Shown here in pieces: positions 8,067 to 16,952 of a stretch of DNA of 64,000 nt (within the stretch, counting starts at the first letter, position 1; each line of letters opens with the position of its first letter). This DNA is from Anaerolineae bacterium. Lineage in GTDB: Bacteria > Chloroflexota > Anaerolineae > Aggregatilineales > Phototrophicaceae. Under the pieces are notes generated by a model. The model had not been told where the DNA came from. It did not search any database and saw only the letters and a list, made by a program, of their open reading frames with translations. Where the stretch lies: the NCBI GenBank assembly GCA_022820665.1, contig JAJEFB010000036.1, positions 62,001 through 126,000 on the forward strand, read 5' to 3'. The translations under genes were made by a program, and so were the position numbers.

Positions 8067-9632
8067 CTAATACGCCAGGTAAGCGGTCTCATCCAACTTG
8101 CCGCGGTTGTTATCTTCCAGCCTCCAGGGCAAGGTCTCGATCTGCGGCTCCAAGTACCAGGTGGTCGTCCAGTGCTTGCCGCCGCGCGCCAATTCGTGCG
8201 CTTCGCCGATGACGAAATAGACCCCCTCATGATCGGACTGCGTTTCTTGCAGTCGAACCAGGCTGCCGATCGTCAAGCCCAGTTGGTCCTCATGTCGCGC
8301 GCCGCCGTACTCGGCATGGCTTTGCAGGGTGATCGTCTGCGCCAGACCGAAAGGCGTTTTGCGCCGGTCCCGCTCGAAGTCGGCGATGTACTGCGCCTGA
8401 TCCAGGTCATCAATCGAGGGCAGATTGATATTCATCGTGCGCCGGCCATAATGGGTGATGCTGAGCTGATCGATGGCGCGGGCATCCATCTGGCCCTCGT
8501 CCACGACCTTGCGCCCCTTGACCACGCATTTCTCAATCACCGCTCCGGTGTCATCGCTCTCGTTCTTGAAGATCAGATTGGCGCCGTTGGCTTTGGCCTC
8601 GATCTCAACCGAGCAATAGCCATGTGAACATTCCAGGTCCTCTACCGTGACATCCTTACCGCCGATCCGTTTCTCCTTTTCGTCTTTGTATTTGACATAG
8701 ACCTCGCGCGTTTCGCCCGGCGCCACGCTGATGACCGCGTCCTTGAGCTCCCACAAGGTTGTCGGGGTCGCGGCAATCGTGCGCGGGTGACAGGTGACGA
8801 TGACCTCGTTCTTGGTCTGATCCAGACTGGCGAAGGTATACTTCATGTCGGTCATGGTATCGTCGAGGGTGGTGTCAATATCGTCCTTGTCCAGGATATG
8901 ATGCCGATTCCAGAAGACCGCCTTGCCCTCGCGGTCGAAGAAGAACTTGCCGCGCTCGGCGGCGGTGACGTCGCGGATGCCGCGGTAGACATCGAAGGTA
9001 TCCTTGGCCTGGTCGGAATAGCCGCCCTGGCGCACCCAGTTGTCGCCGACCGTATGCAGCGTCAGCACGCCTTCTTCAAAGTTGCTGTAGGTTCCCAGAT
9101 TGGTCAAATATGTCGTTTGGCCAATTTCGCTGTAGCCCGGGTCGCCGAGCACCCAGGCATCGCTGAGCGATGGCGGGAAGATGACCTCCTGAATCAGCGC
9201 GTCGATGATGTCGTCGCTGCGCTGGTTCTCTTGCAGCTCGATCTTGGTCTCGGTCGTTTTCAGGAATTGCATGGCGCCGGCAGCGACCACGGTGGCGATG
9301 CGTTCGCCATGGTGATTGACGGATGGGATGATGGTTTCGACCCAACCGGTGAAATGCGTCCGCGTGTCTGTGCCGTCGTCGGATTGAATCCGCACCGGGC
9401 GCAGCGGCACCAGTTTGTCCTTAAGCGGCGAACTGGCGTATTCCGCGGAAAACAGACGGTCGTCATTGCGCAAGACCAGGCGCAATACCGAGTTGTCCGC
9501 TGTCAATTGATAGGGCTGACGCATCCCGACAAACCACTGTGTGAGAATCGTGCGGTCCGTCACATCGTCGTACGTGCCGGTATAGTTACCGTTGCGCTCC
9601 CAATCAATCTCGACTATCCATTGTGTTGCCAT
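8067..9632 (-). CDS. Hub-like minor tail protein
   Basis: A 521-residue protein. The N-terminal pattern WIVEIDWERNGNYTG, DVTDRTILTQW, LRLVLRNDDRLFSAEYASSP and THFTGWVETI is that of siphophage-type minor tail or baseplate-hub proteins, in which a first domain of about 120 residues is followed by beta-rich hub domains. The C-terminal part ends with GVYFVIGEAHELARGGKHW, also typical of such tail proteins. It probably forms part of the distal tail structure. AAGGAGC lies before the ATG. It sits between an immunity gene and hairpin element b. Its start survives as short remnants at 17214-17273 and 3570-3626, so this gene was once present in every module. Confidence 0.65.
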   Translation of the reverse strand: MATQWIVEIDWERNGNYTGTYDDVTDRTILTQWFVGMRQPYQLTADNSVLRLVLRNDDRLFSAEYASSPLKDKLVPLRPVRIQSDDGTDTRTHFTGWVETIIPSVNHHGERIATVVAAGAMQFLKTTETKIELQENQRSDDIIDALIQEVIFPPSLSDAWVLGDPGYSEIGQTTYLTNLGTYSNFEEGVLTLHTVGDNWVRQGGYSDQAKDTFDVYRGIRDVTAAERGKFFFDREGKAVFWNRHHILDKDDIDTTLDDTMTDMKYTFASLDQTKNEVIVTCHPRTIAATPTTLWELKDAVISVAPGETREVYVKYKDEKEKRIGGKDVTVEDLECSHGYCSVEIEAKANGANLIFKNESDDTGAVIEKCVVKGRKVVDEGQMDARAIDQLSITHYGRRTMNINLPSIDDLDQAQYIADFERDRRKTPFGLAQTITLQSHAEYGGARHEDQLGLTIGSLVRLQETQSDHEGVYFVIGEAHELARGGKHWTTTWYLEPQIETLPWRLEDNNRGKLDETAYLAY

Positions 9633-9701
9633 TTTGTTGCTCCTTTCATTGAGTTTGGTTAATTAGAACAATTGGCTTTCGATTAAACATCACATTGTCA
9701 T

Positions 9702-10256
9702 TTAGCCCTCCCAAACCTTGCGAAACTCCAACCCGGTCAAGTTATAGTCTTCGACCAGTTGCTTGAAAGCGTCAGTGACAAACAGCTTGGTGCGTTTGAA
9801 GATAGGAAGTATAAAGATCGGTATCTCGCCAATGCAATCTGGATAGAACTCATACTTGATGATATCGCTTATTTTTCCATTCCATTCATAGCGAGCGAAT
9901 TCAGATTGTTCATAATCCAGACAATCCAATATCCTTAGCGGATTGATTACATCATAATCGGTATCAGTGATTGTCGGTGAGGCGAGCGGCAGAAATTCAA
10001 CATACTTCTCGATGAGATTACGAATTATGTGCTTAGCTTTAGCATCACACACCGTTGTACTTGATGACCAACTAGGAAAATTTGGGATGCCTTTTTCCTG
10101 CTTGAAGTCCGCGGGATGATACCAGACTTCTTGAGGTTTCCACGTTTCATGCTCGGGTGTACCGTCGTGTCGTGGGTAGCTACCGGATCTCTGATCAGAT
10201 AAGCTCAGGTAATTGAAGTCAGTCAAATTGTGATTCAATATCCACACTGTCATCAT
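9702..10256 (-). CDS. Immunity protein 1 for the AHH toxin (Imm11/DUF1629-like)
   Basis: A 184-residue soluble protein starting within the toxin stop (ATGA overlap at 10253-10256), so it is co-translated with the AHH toxin. It resembles the Imm11/DUF1629 group often found beside AHH nucleases: VWYHPADF near residue 45, RILDCLDYEQSEF in the middle and a C-terminal LTGLEFRKVWEG. It should bind and block the nuclease in producing cells. Two paralogues (18052-18609, 17347-17898) share the N-terminal MTTVW-type start and the same C-terminus but differ in between, as expected for immunity proteins matched to different toxin tips. The exact family name is a judgement by eye. Confidence 0.7.
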   Translation of the reverse strand: MMTVWILNHNLTDFNYLSLSDQRSGSYPRHDGTPEHETWKPQEVWYHPADFKQEKGIPNFPSWSSSTTVCDAKAKHIIRNLIEKYVEFLPLASPTITDTDYDVINPLRILDCLDYEQSEFARYEWNGKISDIIKYEFYPDCIGEIPIFILPIFKRTKLFVTDAFKQLVEDYNLTGLEFRKVWEG

Positions 10257-12595
10257 TGGTTTCCTCCTATGCCAGTTAGGAATTTAGCAAATTCACTCCT
10301 AAGCAACTCTGGATCGTCTGCATGTCGATTTAGATCACTCAATTCGCGAGCTACATAGTTTAGAAACTGTACAGCCTCCTCAGGATCTCTGAATTCTAAG
10401 ATGTTTTTGCTAATCGCTACTACATATTGACGTGTATTTGTCAAGTAATGGACTCGCTTTCTTAAACCGACTCCATTGTAGGCTGAATTCACAGATATTC
10501 CGAGATTCTGCATATGTACCCTGGCATCGTCCGCCAAGGAATCACCAGAGGGAACAATGTGGTGAGCGTCTTGACCTTTTTCAGGCACGCGCCAATCCCA
10601 CTCGTACCGATCTTCTTTCACCGCCCATCGGAGTTGCCGGCGCAGCTTCCTCGAATTGCTTCGATTCGCCCGCTTTCTTGCTTCCTTCCAAAGCGCGCTC
10701 TCGAGCGCATTGCCGGACAGGTGCTGAAACTTCTTGTGATTCAGGATTTTCTTATGGAAATCATCGGCGCTTGCGAGATTGAACTTGTTAAACTTGACCG
10801 CGAAGTCCTCGGCGGTTTTCCCAACTCTTGCGAGCGCCCGTCCCGCATCGCTGGCCTCGTCAATCCCGCGCAGGACATTGTCGACGCCAGCTCGCCCTGC
10901 TCCTCCTACGATGTCGGCGCCGTAGCGAATGAAGTCGTCCGTTTTTGACGATACAAATGGCATCAAGCCCAGAAAGGCGTTCAGCACCGCCCCGCCAACA
11001 TCGCCTTCTTCAAGCGCCGCAGCCACATCCGCCGCCGTCATTACCCAGTCCAGCGGCTCGAAGAACAAGGACCCTACAAACAAGAGCAGCGTCAGGTCAG
11101 GACCCAGATTCCTGGTACCCGTCAGCATCTTCGGCTCCGCCTCAATGAAGCCGGCCGCATTGTGAATCATGCCCCAGTCGGCAGAGGTCGGATCATCGAA
11201 GTCCAGGAAGGTATCGCCCGAAGCCAGGATCGACTTCATCTCCCCAATGCCCGCGTGGAGCATGTTCGCCATCACCACCGGATCATCCAGCGCCCCCCAG
11301 CCCGGCGGCAGCTCTCGACCCAGTTTCGAATACACAACCTCGACGCGATGGCGAAAATAGGCGATAGCCTCCGCTTTGTCCTCCCAGCCATAGGCGTCCA
11401 GCATCGCGTCCAGATCCTCAAGCGGCGTCAAAGCCGCCTTCTCAAGCAGATCATCGACAATGCCCAGTTCAGTGGCGATGGCCATGCGCTCGTCCCACAT
11501 GTAGTGCGGATCTTTGGGCAGCGTGTACAGCTCCATCGCCAGCTTGAGCGCGGAGATGTAGAAGATGATCATGTCGTCGGTGCTGAATTCGTCCCAGCCG
11601 ATTTCGGGGTCATCGAACTCCGGCGCCAGATCCGCCAGGCGGCCTTGCAGAAAGGCTTGCAATTCCTCCCGCGTTTTCAGGTTTGCGTCCGGAAATAATT
11701 CTTGCAGGTGCTCCACCGTCCGTTCATTAAGTACAGACGGGTCCGGACGATGCTCGGCGTAATGATCTACCGTCTCAACTGGTGTCGGTTCCTCCGCGTC
11801 GGATGATGCGCCATCAGTTGCGGAGGCGAATCGCCTCCTGCGCCGGGGAGCGCCTTGTCCAGGCGCGTAGGCCATATCAAAATAGCCGCCTTCAAACGGC
11901 GATCCCCTAAATAATGACCTCGGCCCCTGGCGCAGCGAGCCCCGGAGTTCGCTGTCAAAGTGATCAACGAAACCCGCGCTGCGAAAGAGCTTCGCCATCT
12001 CCTCGGCCGTGCGACAGTCTTCCTCATCCGGCTCTACGCCCGTCGCGAATCTGACGAAAGCCGCTGTGCCTTCCGGGTTGACTCGGTACAAGCCCTCACA
12101 GACCCCATCCACCATGTCTTCAGCGATATCTGTCGTCCCTTTGCCGCCGAACATGAGACCAAGCGGCTCAGACGCTTCAATATCGCGCGACCACTCGATA
12201 TCCTGCAAAACGCTCGCGCCGAGTGGCTCGGTGTTTTGGGGCGCGGACTGCTGTTTGTCGCGATCCTGCTTGCCTTCGCGAATCTCTTCCCGATATCTCT
12301 CATACTGGTCTGATCTTATTGGCCTGTCGGCGAACTCATGCGGCGATGTATAAATCTGAGTTGATTCTTCAGGTTCTGGCGCTGGCTGGGGATCGGGTGG
12401 CGCGCCGCCACCGGGAATGTAGGGCGGCGACCATGCCGTCCAATCTGGTTCGGGTTCTGGCTCTGGGTCTGGTTCTGCCGGCGCGCCACCACCAGGAATA
12501 TACGGCGGCAGCCACGAGGGCCACCATCCCACAGGTTGCTGTTCTGGCTCTGGTTTTGCTGGCTTGCCGCCACCGCCACCACCTTGCAATGGCAT
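10253..12595 (-). CDS. Polymorphic toxin with C-terminal AHH nuclease, copy 1
   Basis: A 780-residue protein. The N-terminus has GGGGGG and then Pro/Glu-rich repeats of the type PPYIPGGGAP. A long helical middle region follows, with an apolar segment near residues 495-550 (FLGLMPFVSSKTDDF) before the toxin part. The C-terminal 110 residues carry the AHH signature near residue 677 (AHHIVPSGD), then NLGISVNSAYNGVGL and a further His in RVHYLT, as in the HNH/ENDO VII-type AHH nucleases that cut DNA or RNA in competitors. There is no RHS, LXG, PAAR or VgrG part; the gene instead follows tail genes and hairpin element c. Its immunity gene overlaps by four bases. Delivery by a tail-like particle is an inference. 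Confidence 0.8.
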   Translation of the reverse strand: MPLQGGGGGGKPAKPEPEQQPVGWWPSWLPPYIPGGGAPAEPDPEPEPEPDWTAWSPPYIPGGGAPPDPQPAPEPEESTQIYTSPHEFADRPIRSDQYERYREEIREGKQDRDKQQSAPQNTEPLGASVLQDIEWSRDIEASEPLGLMFGGKGTTDIAEDMVDGVCEGLYRVNPEGTAAFVRFATGVEPDEEDCRTAEEMAKLFRSAGFVDHFDSELRGSLRQGPRSLFRGSPFEGGYFDMAYAPGQGAPRRRRRFASATDGASSDAEEPTPVETVDHYAEHRPDPSVLNERTVEHLQELFPDANLKTREELQAFLQGRLADLAPEFDDPEIGWDEFSTDDMIIFYISALKLAMELYTLPKDPHYMWDERMAIATELGIVDDLLEKAALTPLEDLDAMLDAYGWEDKAEAIAYFRHRVEVVYSKLGRELPPGWGALDDPVVMANMLHAGIGEMKSILASGDTFLDFDDPTSADWGMIHNAAGFIEAEPKMLTGTRNLGPDLTLLLFVGSLFFEPLDWVMTAADVAAALEEGDVGGAVLNAFLGLMPFVSSKTDDFIRYGADIVGGAGRAGVDNVLRGIDEASDAGRALARVGKTAEDFAVKFNKFNLASADDFHKKILNHKKFQHLSGNALESALWKEARKRANRSNSRKLRRQLRWAVKEDRYEWDWRVPEKGQDAHHIVPSGDSLADDARVHMQNLGISVNSAYNGVGLRKRVHYLTNTRQYVVAISKNILEFRDPEEAVQFLNYVARELSDLNRHADDPELLRSEFAKFLTGIGGNQ

Positions 12596-12612
12596 GTCTC
12601 TTCCTTCCTAGA

Positions 12613-12680
12613 ACATCAAATCGATCTGTGAATAGGGGGCTGCGCAGCTTGCCCTGTCACAAGCCGCTGCGCAGCCCCCT
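12613..12680 (-). repeat. Repeated hairpin leader element, copy c of 8
   Basis: Arms 12666-12680 and 12634-12648 pair perfectly over 15 bases. The loop holds GGCTTGTGACAGGGC, and TTCACAGATC then TTGATG follow. It lies 24 bases past the tail-tube stop and ends about 20 bases before the AHH toxin start. The 5'-flank TTGTGA is CTGTGA (plus strand) in this copy and in f. Confidence 0.88.
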
Positions 12681-12703
12681 GCCGATTTACGGTGAACCGT
12701 CGA

Positions 12704-13141
12704 CTAGACCGCGCCCCAGCTCGGCGCTGTGCCCGTCGCCGGCTGCAAGGTCGCAGTGAACATCACAGCCCCGCCGGTCGTGATCTGCGGACGGTAGCTC
12801 GACACCAGGAACTCGCCGCTGTACTTGGGATCGTTCGCGGTCGGCGCCGCATTGTCGCCCACCTGCACCTCCAGCGAAACCTGACTTCCAGCCGCGAACG
12901 CGCCCTGGATGACCGTGTGCGTCCCGCTAGTGCCGTCAGTCGTCAGATAACCCTGAATCGTCACCGGCGCCCGCAACTGCCCGTTGATATACTGATGCAC
13001 TTCATCGCCGAAGCCGGTGACATCGAACTGATCGTAGGTCAGCCCCAGGTCGATGCTGCGGATGTCCCCATCCGCGAATGTCTGCAAGCTGCCGCTACTG
13101 TCGTCCATCTTTACGATGACGTGATCTCCTGATAGTGCCAT
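12704..13141 (-). CDS. Tail-tube-like protein, copy A
   Basis: A 145-residue beta-rich protein: MALSGDHVIVKMDDSSG, a central FDVTGFGDEVHQYINGQ and VTIQGYLTTDG, then SGEFLVSSYRPQI and AVMFTATLQPATG. This layout, a strand-rich domain with a short unit in which the ligand-like GD-x-x-H-Q precedes VTIQG, is that of siphophage major tail proteins. It would form the inner tube of a non-contractile tail. It differs from copy B (21067-21504) at only four residues, far fewer than the neighbouring fibre and toxin genes. AAGGAGAAAG precedes the ATG, and hairpin element c follows its stop. Confidence 0.7.
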   Translation of the reverse strand: MALSGDHVIVKMDDSSGSLQTFADGDIRSIDLGLTYDQFDVTGFGDEVHQYINGQLRAPVTIQGYLTTDGTSGTHTVIQGAFAAGSQVSLEVQVGDNAAPTANDPKYSGEFLVSSYRPQITTGGAVMFTATLQPATGTAPSWGAV

Positions 13142-13198
13142 GATTTCTTTCTCCTTTATGTGTTTTGGTTTTTGTACTGATTGTTACTCGGTAAATCG

Positions 13199-15538
13199 CT
13201 AGCTCTGTGGCGTGGCGGAAGCATAGTCCGACCAAGGTCCGTAGCCGCCACGATTGACCGCCGCTATTCTGAATTCGTAGGTCTTGCCATTGATCAAGCC
13301 CGACACGACGTAGGGCTCTTCGGTAAGGTTAGACAAAGACCTCGGGAAAACACCTGACCCGACCTCGCGATAGCCTACCTCATAGGTTGTGATCGGCGCC
13401 CCGCCTTGTGCAGGTGGAATGACCGTCACAGTAACTTGCCCGTTGCCAGCAGCCAGGGTTGGTGGCTGCGATTTGGCGGGCGGTTCTATGACCTCCGGCT
13501 GGTTGCCCGCGGCAATCCAATCTTTGATTCGATTCGCCTGCCCACTATCCGCCACCAAAGCGCTAAGCGTCGAGCCATTTAGAATACTGTCTGGGCGCGG
13601 GGTCGTGCTAAAACTTAGGAAGTGATTAGCAGCCTCGTTATTGGCGGTGACGGGAAACTCCCAGATCTGACTGTTGCTCGGCCGATAGATGTAGAACGAG
13701 GAGCTCGGCAGCAGCGTAGGCAGAAGTTGCCAGTCACGATCTCCTCCACCAAAGAACGTTGGTCTTCCTCGACCGAAGAAATTTGATGTATGTGTATCGC
13801 TCGCCGCTTCCCAGGCTATGCCCTGCAGAAGAATATCCGACTTATTGCCATCTGCCTTCGTCAGTTGCAATACATGGACACCGGTACGATTATGATAACC
13901 CTCCAGTATTATCTCTGCGTGATCCCGATCCCATGTTGTTGGAACGCGCGCTACAAACTGAAAATAAGCCAGCAATCCCCGCGGTGTCTGCAGTGTTGGC
14001 ATGACGCGCGCGTAGGCAGACCAAGGTCCTCGGCCACCCCGATTGACAGCCAAGACACGGAACTCGTAGGGCACGCCATTGGTCAAGCCTGCTACGGTGA
14101 TGGGCTCTCCTCTGAGATTACCCATGAAACTGGGATGAGCCTTTGATCCAACCGCGCGATAATTGAGCTCGTAGCTTGAGATCGGCGCTCCGCCTGAATC
14201 GGGCGGAGTAATCGTCACGGTAGCCTGCCCGTCTCCAGCGACTAAGCCCGGCGATAGCGGTTTGGCGGGGGGCTCTATAACCTCCGGCCGGTTGCCCGCC
14301 CCGATCCAATTCTTGATCAGATTTGCCTGTCCGCTATCTGCCACCAACACGCGGATGGGCGAGCCGGTCACGATACTCGCGGGGCGCGGAGTCGTCGCGA
14401 AACTCAGAAAATGACTTGCCGCTTCGTTGTTGTCGGTGACGGCAAGCTCATAGATCTGCTCGTCCCGGGGCAGATAGATGTAGAAAGACGAGTTCGGCAG
14501 CAGCGAAGGCAGGAGTTGCCAATCGTGGTCTCTCCCGCCGAAGAACGTGGGTCTTCCCTGACCAAAGAAATTTGATGTGGGCGTGTCATCCGCCGCATCC
14601 CAAGCCAGCCCAGCCAAATCAATATCCGTCTTCGCGCCGTCTTCCTTGGTCAGGAACAACCAGTGAACACCGGTCCGCTGATTGTATCCCTCCAGTATGA
14701 TAGCCGCGGTTTCCGGGTTTCCGGACGGAATGCGCGCCGTGAACTGAAAATCAGCCAGCAATCCCTGTGGCGACGGGGTAACCGCCGCCGGCAAAACAAC
14801 CGGGTCGTGAGTCCGAATCAAGGAAATTGCGATTTTGATGCGATCCCGCGCGGCTGGGTCGGCTGTGGCAACCCAACGGATAAAGCGGGGGATCTGCCCG
14901 TCGATCTTGACTTGCTCCGAGCCGATCGTGCCCCCATCCAGCGCGAAGGTCGCCAAAACGCTTTCTTCGCCGGCGAAGACGCCGCTGTCTGAACCTTCAA
15001 TGCTGAATATATAGGCATCGCTGGCGGCAGCGTCAAGCACATGCAGGCAAGCCAAGCCGCCCCCATCCGTAGAAGCGCCGTTGTCCAACGCGCTCCCGGC
15101 AGATGACCCGATAACATGACGCGGATTCGCCAGCGCGATGCCCCAGCCGCCGCCGGCGTCCCGATTGGCGAAGGCCGCCCGGAAAGGAATCACCTGATTG
15201 ACTTGGGGCAAGGCGCCATAACGCCCCTGTCGCGTCAGCATACTGAAGACCGGGTCGCCCACCGCCGGTTCCGCGTTCTTCCCCACATAGGCCGAGAACA
15301 ACCCATCGACATCAACTCCCTTCAACACGGGATGAGACCCTGCCTCTCCGCTGTTCATGAAGCCGGCGTGCTGCACCGCCATCATGCGCTGCCCAGGCGC
15401 GAATCTGTGAGCCTTGTCCCCGAAGACAGTGACATCAAAGACATCGCGGTCCTCATTGATGCTGACATGGTTGCTGTCGCCGGTGATGTCATAACCGTCA
15501 ACCAGAACTTGTACATGCTCGCCTGCAAGCTTAGCCAT
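13199..15538 (-). CDS. Tail protein with duplicated FN3-bearing unit, copy A
   Basis: About 779 residues. The first 110 residues (DHVSIN-like start, FDVTVFGDKAHRFAPGQ, GFMNSGEAGSHPVLKG) are related to the tail-tube gene downstream. A second beta-rich part runs to about residue 255. Then a unit of about 260 residues occurs twice in tandem, each a beta domain (GLLADFQFTARIP, WQLLPSLLPNSSFYIYLP) ending in a fibronectin-III repeat (VAGLTNGVPYEFRVLAVNRG and GPWSAYA). Such proteins decorate phage tails and bind surfaces. Of two adjacent ATGs the second (15538) is better spaced from AGGAGG, which itself overlaps the stop of the preceding gene. Copy B has only one unit. Confidence 0.65.
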   Translation of the reverse strand: MAKLAGEHVQVLVDGYDITGDSNHVSINEDRDVFDVTVFGDKAHRFAPGQRMMAVQHAGFMNSGEAGSHPVLKGVDVDGLFSAYVGKNAEPAVGDPVFSMLTRQGRYGALPQVNQVIPFRAAFANRDAGGGWGIALANPRHVIGSSAGSALDNGASTDGGGLACLHVLDAAASDAYIFSIEGSDSGVFAGEESVLATFALDGGTIGSEQVKIDGQIPRFIRWVATADPAARDRIKIAISLIRTHDPVVLPAAVTPSPQGLLADFQFTARIPSGNPETAAIILEGYNQRTGVHWLFLTKEDGAKTDIDLAGLAWDAADDTPTSNFFGQGRPTFFGGRDHDWQLLPSLLPNSSFYIYLPRDEQIYELAVTDNNEAASHFLSFATTPRPASIVTGSPIRVLVADSGQANLIKNWIGAGNRPEVIEPPAKPLSPGLVAGDGQATVTITPPDSGGAPISSYELNYRAVGSKAHPSFMGNLRGEPITVAGLTNGVPYEFRVLAVNRGGRGPWSAYARVMPTLQTPRGLLAYFQFVARVPTTWDRDHAEIILEGYHNRTGVHVLQLTKADGNKSDILLQGIAWEAASDTHTSNFFGRGRPTFFGGGDRDWQLLPTLLPSSSFYIYRPSNSQIWEFPVTANNEAANHFLSFSTTPRPDSILNGSTLSALVADSGQANRIKDWIAAGNQPEVIEPPAKSQPPTLAAGNGQVTVTVIPPAQGGAPITTYEVGYREVGSGVFPRSLSNLTEEPYVVSGLINGKTYEFRIAAVNRGGYGPWSDYASATPQS

Positions 15539-15547
15539 CATCTCCTC

Positions 15548-15931
15548 CTAGATATGTTGATAGCGGTTGACATAACCGTGCAGGACGATGACATCGGTCC
15601 CGGCGGCGAAGGCGCGGACAAGCGCGCCATTCTGCAGGACATGACCCGGGATGACTTCCGTGAAGCCGCTCTCCGCCGGAATCGTGACTTCGATGAGATC
15701 ATCCGGGCTGTCCGTCCCGCCCCATTCCACCGCCAATTTGACCGGGGCAGCCGACGTGTTGACCGCCTGAATAAAGATCTCATCCCATTCATTGGCGGCG
15801 ATACTGCTCAGCGCACTGTGAACCAGAGTGCCGGGGCTGCTGCCCGCCGCCACTTTGATGCCGCGCCCGTCAGTGCTGCCGCTCAGCTTGCGCTTTTGGT
15901 AATCGCGGTAGTCGCGCATGCCATGTGGCAT
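15548..15931 (-). CDS. Small tail-associated protein (DYRDYQKRKL family), copy A
   Basis: A 127-residue protein with a basic start (RDYRDYQKRKLSGSTDG) and a beta-rich body (EWDEIFIQAVNTSAAPVKL, DDLIEVTIPAESGFTEVIPG, VHGYVNRYQHI-like end). It resembles small phage structural proteins of uncertain role. The ATG at 15931 has AAGGAGAAA upstream. Its stop TAG is built into the ribosome site of the next tail gene, which suggests coupled synthesis in fixed proportions. Copy B at 23102-23485 is very similar. A short frame at 16723-16905 begins in a similar way. Confidence 0.6.
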   Translation of the reverse strand: MPHGMRDYRDYQKRKLSGSTDGRGIKVAAGSSPGTLVHSALSSIAANEWDEIFIQAVNTSAAPVKLAVEWGGTDSPDDLIEVTIPAESGFTEVIPGHVLQNGALVRAFAAGTDVIVLHGYVNRYQHI

Positions 15932-15977
15932 ATCGTTTCTCCTTTCTTGCTCTTCGAGCATGCTGGTGGCAGGATGC

Positions 15978-16436
15978 CTAAATCTCGCGCACCCAGAATT
16001 GGGCGTGGCGGCGCAGAGTCGTTGCGGAGTTTCTCCCCTGGAGCTTGAAAGTATGAGACCCGGCGCTCAAATTCTGAACCAGGCGAGTAAAACTCATCAT
16101 TTCACGATCTACCCCCTCAAATCTCAAACCATGGTCGGCATCGCCTTGTCGGGTCCCATCAACTTCAACATCAATCTTCAAACCCTTGTTCACCACCACG
16201 CCATGGAAATGAACCAGAACATCTCCGCCCGCGGTGGTAATCGTCAGATTGAAGTCGCTATCGATATCGACAAACGTGCCGCTGTGCGGAATACTAAGAT
16301 CCGCCGTCGTCGCGTGGGCCGCAACCGCCTTTCGCACTCTGTCGATTTCTGCCAGGTTCTCGCCGACCGCGTTCATTTCACCGGCGCTCACCAGCTCTCC
16401 GACCTCCCAATCCGTTTTGGGTGTTGTCCAAGCCAT
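15978..16436 (-). CDS. Tail-fibre-like protein, copy A
   Basis: A 152-residue protein with the N-terminal anchor motif MAWTTPKTDWEVGELVSAG followed by EMNAVGENL, common at the start of phage tail-fibre proteins. The middle is variable and beta-rich (FVDIDSDFNLTITTAGGDV, VHFHGVVV) and the end is the constant AQFWVREI. The middle of the body has the sequence FTRLVQNLSAGSHTFKLQ, as in jelly-roll or collagen-tip-like receptor domains. It likely acts as a short receptor-binding fibre or tip. Five copies of this family occur in the window. Strong AGGAGGA before the ATG; promoter P1 and hairpin element d lie upstream. Confidence 0.65.
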   Translation of the reverse strand: MAWTTPKTDWEVGELVSAGEMNAVGENLAEIDRVRKAVAAHATTADLSIPHSGTFVDIDSDFNLTITTAGGDVLVHFHGVVVNKGLKIDVEVDGTRQGDADHGLRFEGVDREMMSFTRLVQNLSAGSHTFKLQGRNSATTLRRHAQFWVREI

Positions 16437-16496
16437 TGTATGTCCTCCTCTTTTCGACTTTTGTTATTTTCTCGTGTATACTGGATTTGTCCTGCT

Positions 16497-16565
16497 AAAC
16501 ATCAAGCAGGTTTGTGAATGTGTCGTGTGGATTTGCCCTGTCACAAGCCGGTTCACACGACACAA
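16497..16565 (-). repeat. Repeated hairpin leader element, copy d of 8
   Basis: Arms 16554-16564 and 16519-16529 pair perfectly over 11 bases with a stem sequence unlike copies a-c. The loop again holds GGCTTGTGACAGGGC, and TTCACAAACC plus CTTGATGTTTAGCAGG follow. It lies about 60 bases upstream of the fibre gene and about 85 bases downstream of the P1 -10 box. Confidence 0.85.
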
Positions 16566-16745
16566 CCGCGTACTGCGTACTTTGAAACCTCCCATCTGCA
16601 ATCTTCCCGCACTCTTCTCCTTTCGTTTCTAATTTGATCATATGGAGATATAATAGCACATTTGTTCGATAAATTGCGGCCAAATAGTCGCGTTTCCCAA
16701 GATCGAACAGAATTCGTATGCTTCATACCTTTTCCGAACGATCAT
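16566..16745 (-). promoter_or_regulatory. Promoter P1 and conserved leader for fibre copy A
   Basis: On the minus strand a TATTAT -10 box lies at 16655-16650, preceded by ACAAATGTGC and, about 30 bases further up, GACTATTTGGC. The same arrangement recurs as P2 (near 24925) and P3 (near 25770). Downstream, the leader of about 85 bases shares AAACGAAAGGA, AAGATTGC and GTTTCAAAGTACG with the other two copies. Conservation at three places outside genes supports a real promoter and leader. No clear -35 consensus is seen, which suggests an activator or a phage-type factor. Confidence 0.5.
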
Positions 16746-16905
16746 GTTCCCACATGCTCGATATCTTCCGAACAAGACGTCTTGCCTTGTCTACAATTAG
16801 CGCCAGCGCTCCACGGCATTGCATGTACACCATGTTACAGACCGCGAGCCACTTCAAAGTGAGCGAGTGTTGTTTATCGCGATCGTCTCGCAGTTCATCG
16901 GGCAT
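16723..16905 (-). CDS. Short ORF, possible truncated DYRDYQKRKL paralogue
   Basis: A 60-codon frame with AGAGGAG eight bases before its ATG. The start MPDELRDDRDKQ resembles MPHGMRDYRDYQ of the 15548-15931 protein, but the rest (LKWLAVCNMVYMQCRG and a basic end) does not. Its position, after a deleted fibre gene, matches the place of that protein in the module. It is probably a decayed or hybrid remnant and its 3' end overlaps the upstream part of promoter P1. Confidence 0.4.
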   Translation of the reverse strand: MPDELRDDRDKQHSLTLKWLAVCNMVYMQCRGALALIVDKARRLVRKISSMWEHDRSEKV

Positions 16906-16952
16906 AACAATTCTCCTCTTATGTTTTTCTTAATTGATTGCGAAAGTAAAAT

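Noticed and set aside
8067..9632. Diversity-generating retroelement acting on fibre or hub genes
   Set aside because: No reverse transcriptase gene and no template/variable repeat pair with adenine-specific changes is visible in the window.
8787..9662. A 291-residue plus-strand frame opposite the hub gene
   Set aside because: It mirrors the codon pattern of the hub-like tail gene, has no recognisable domain and no ribosome site.
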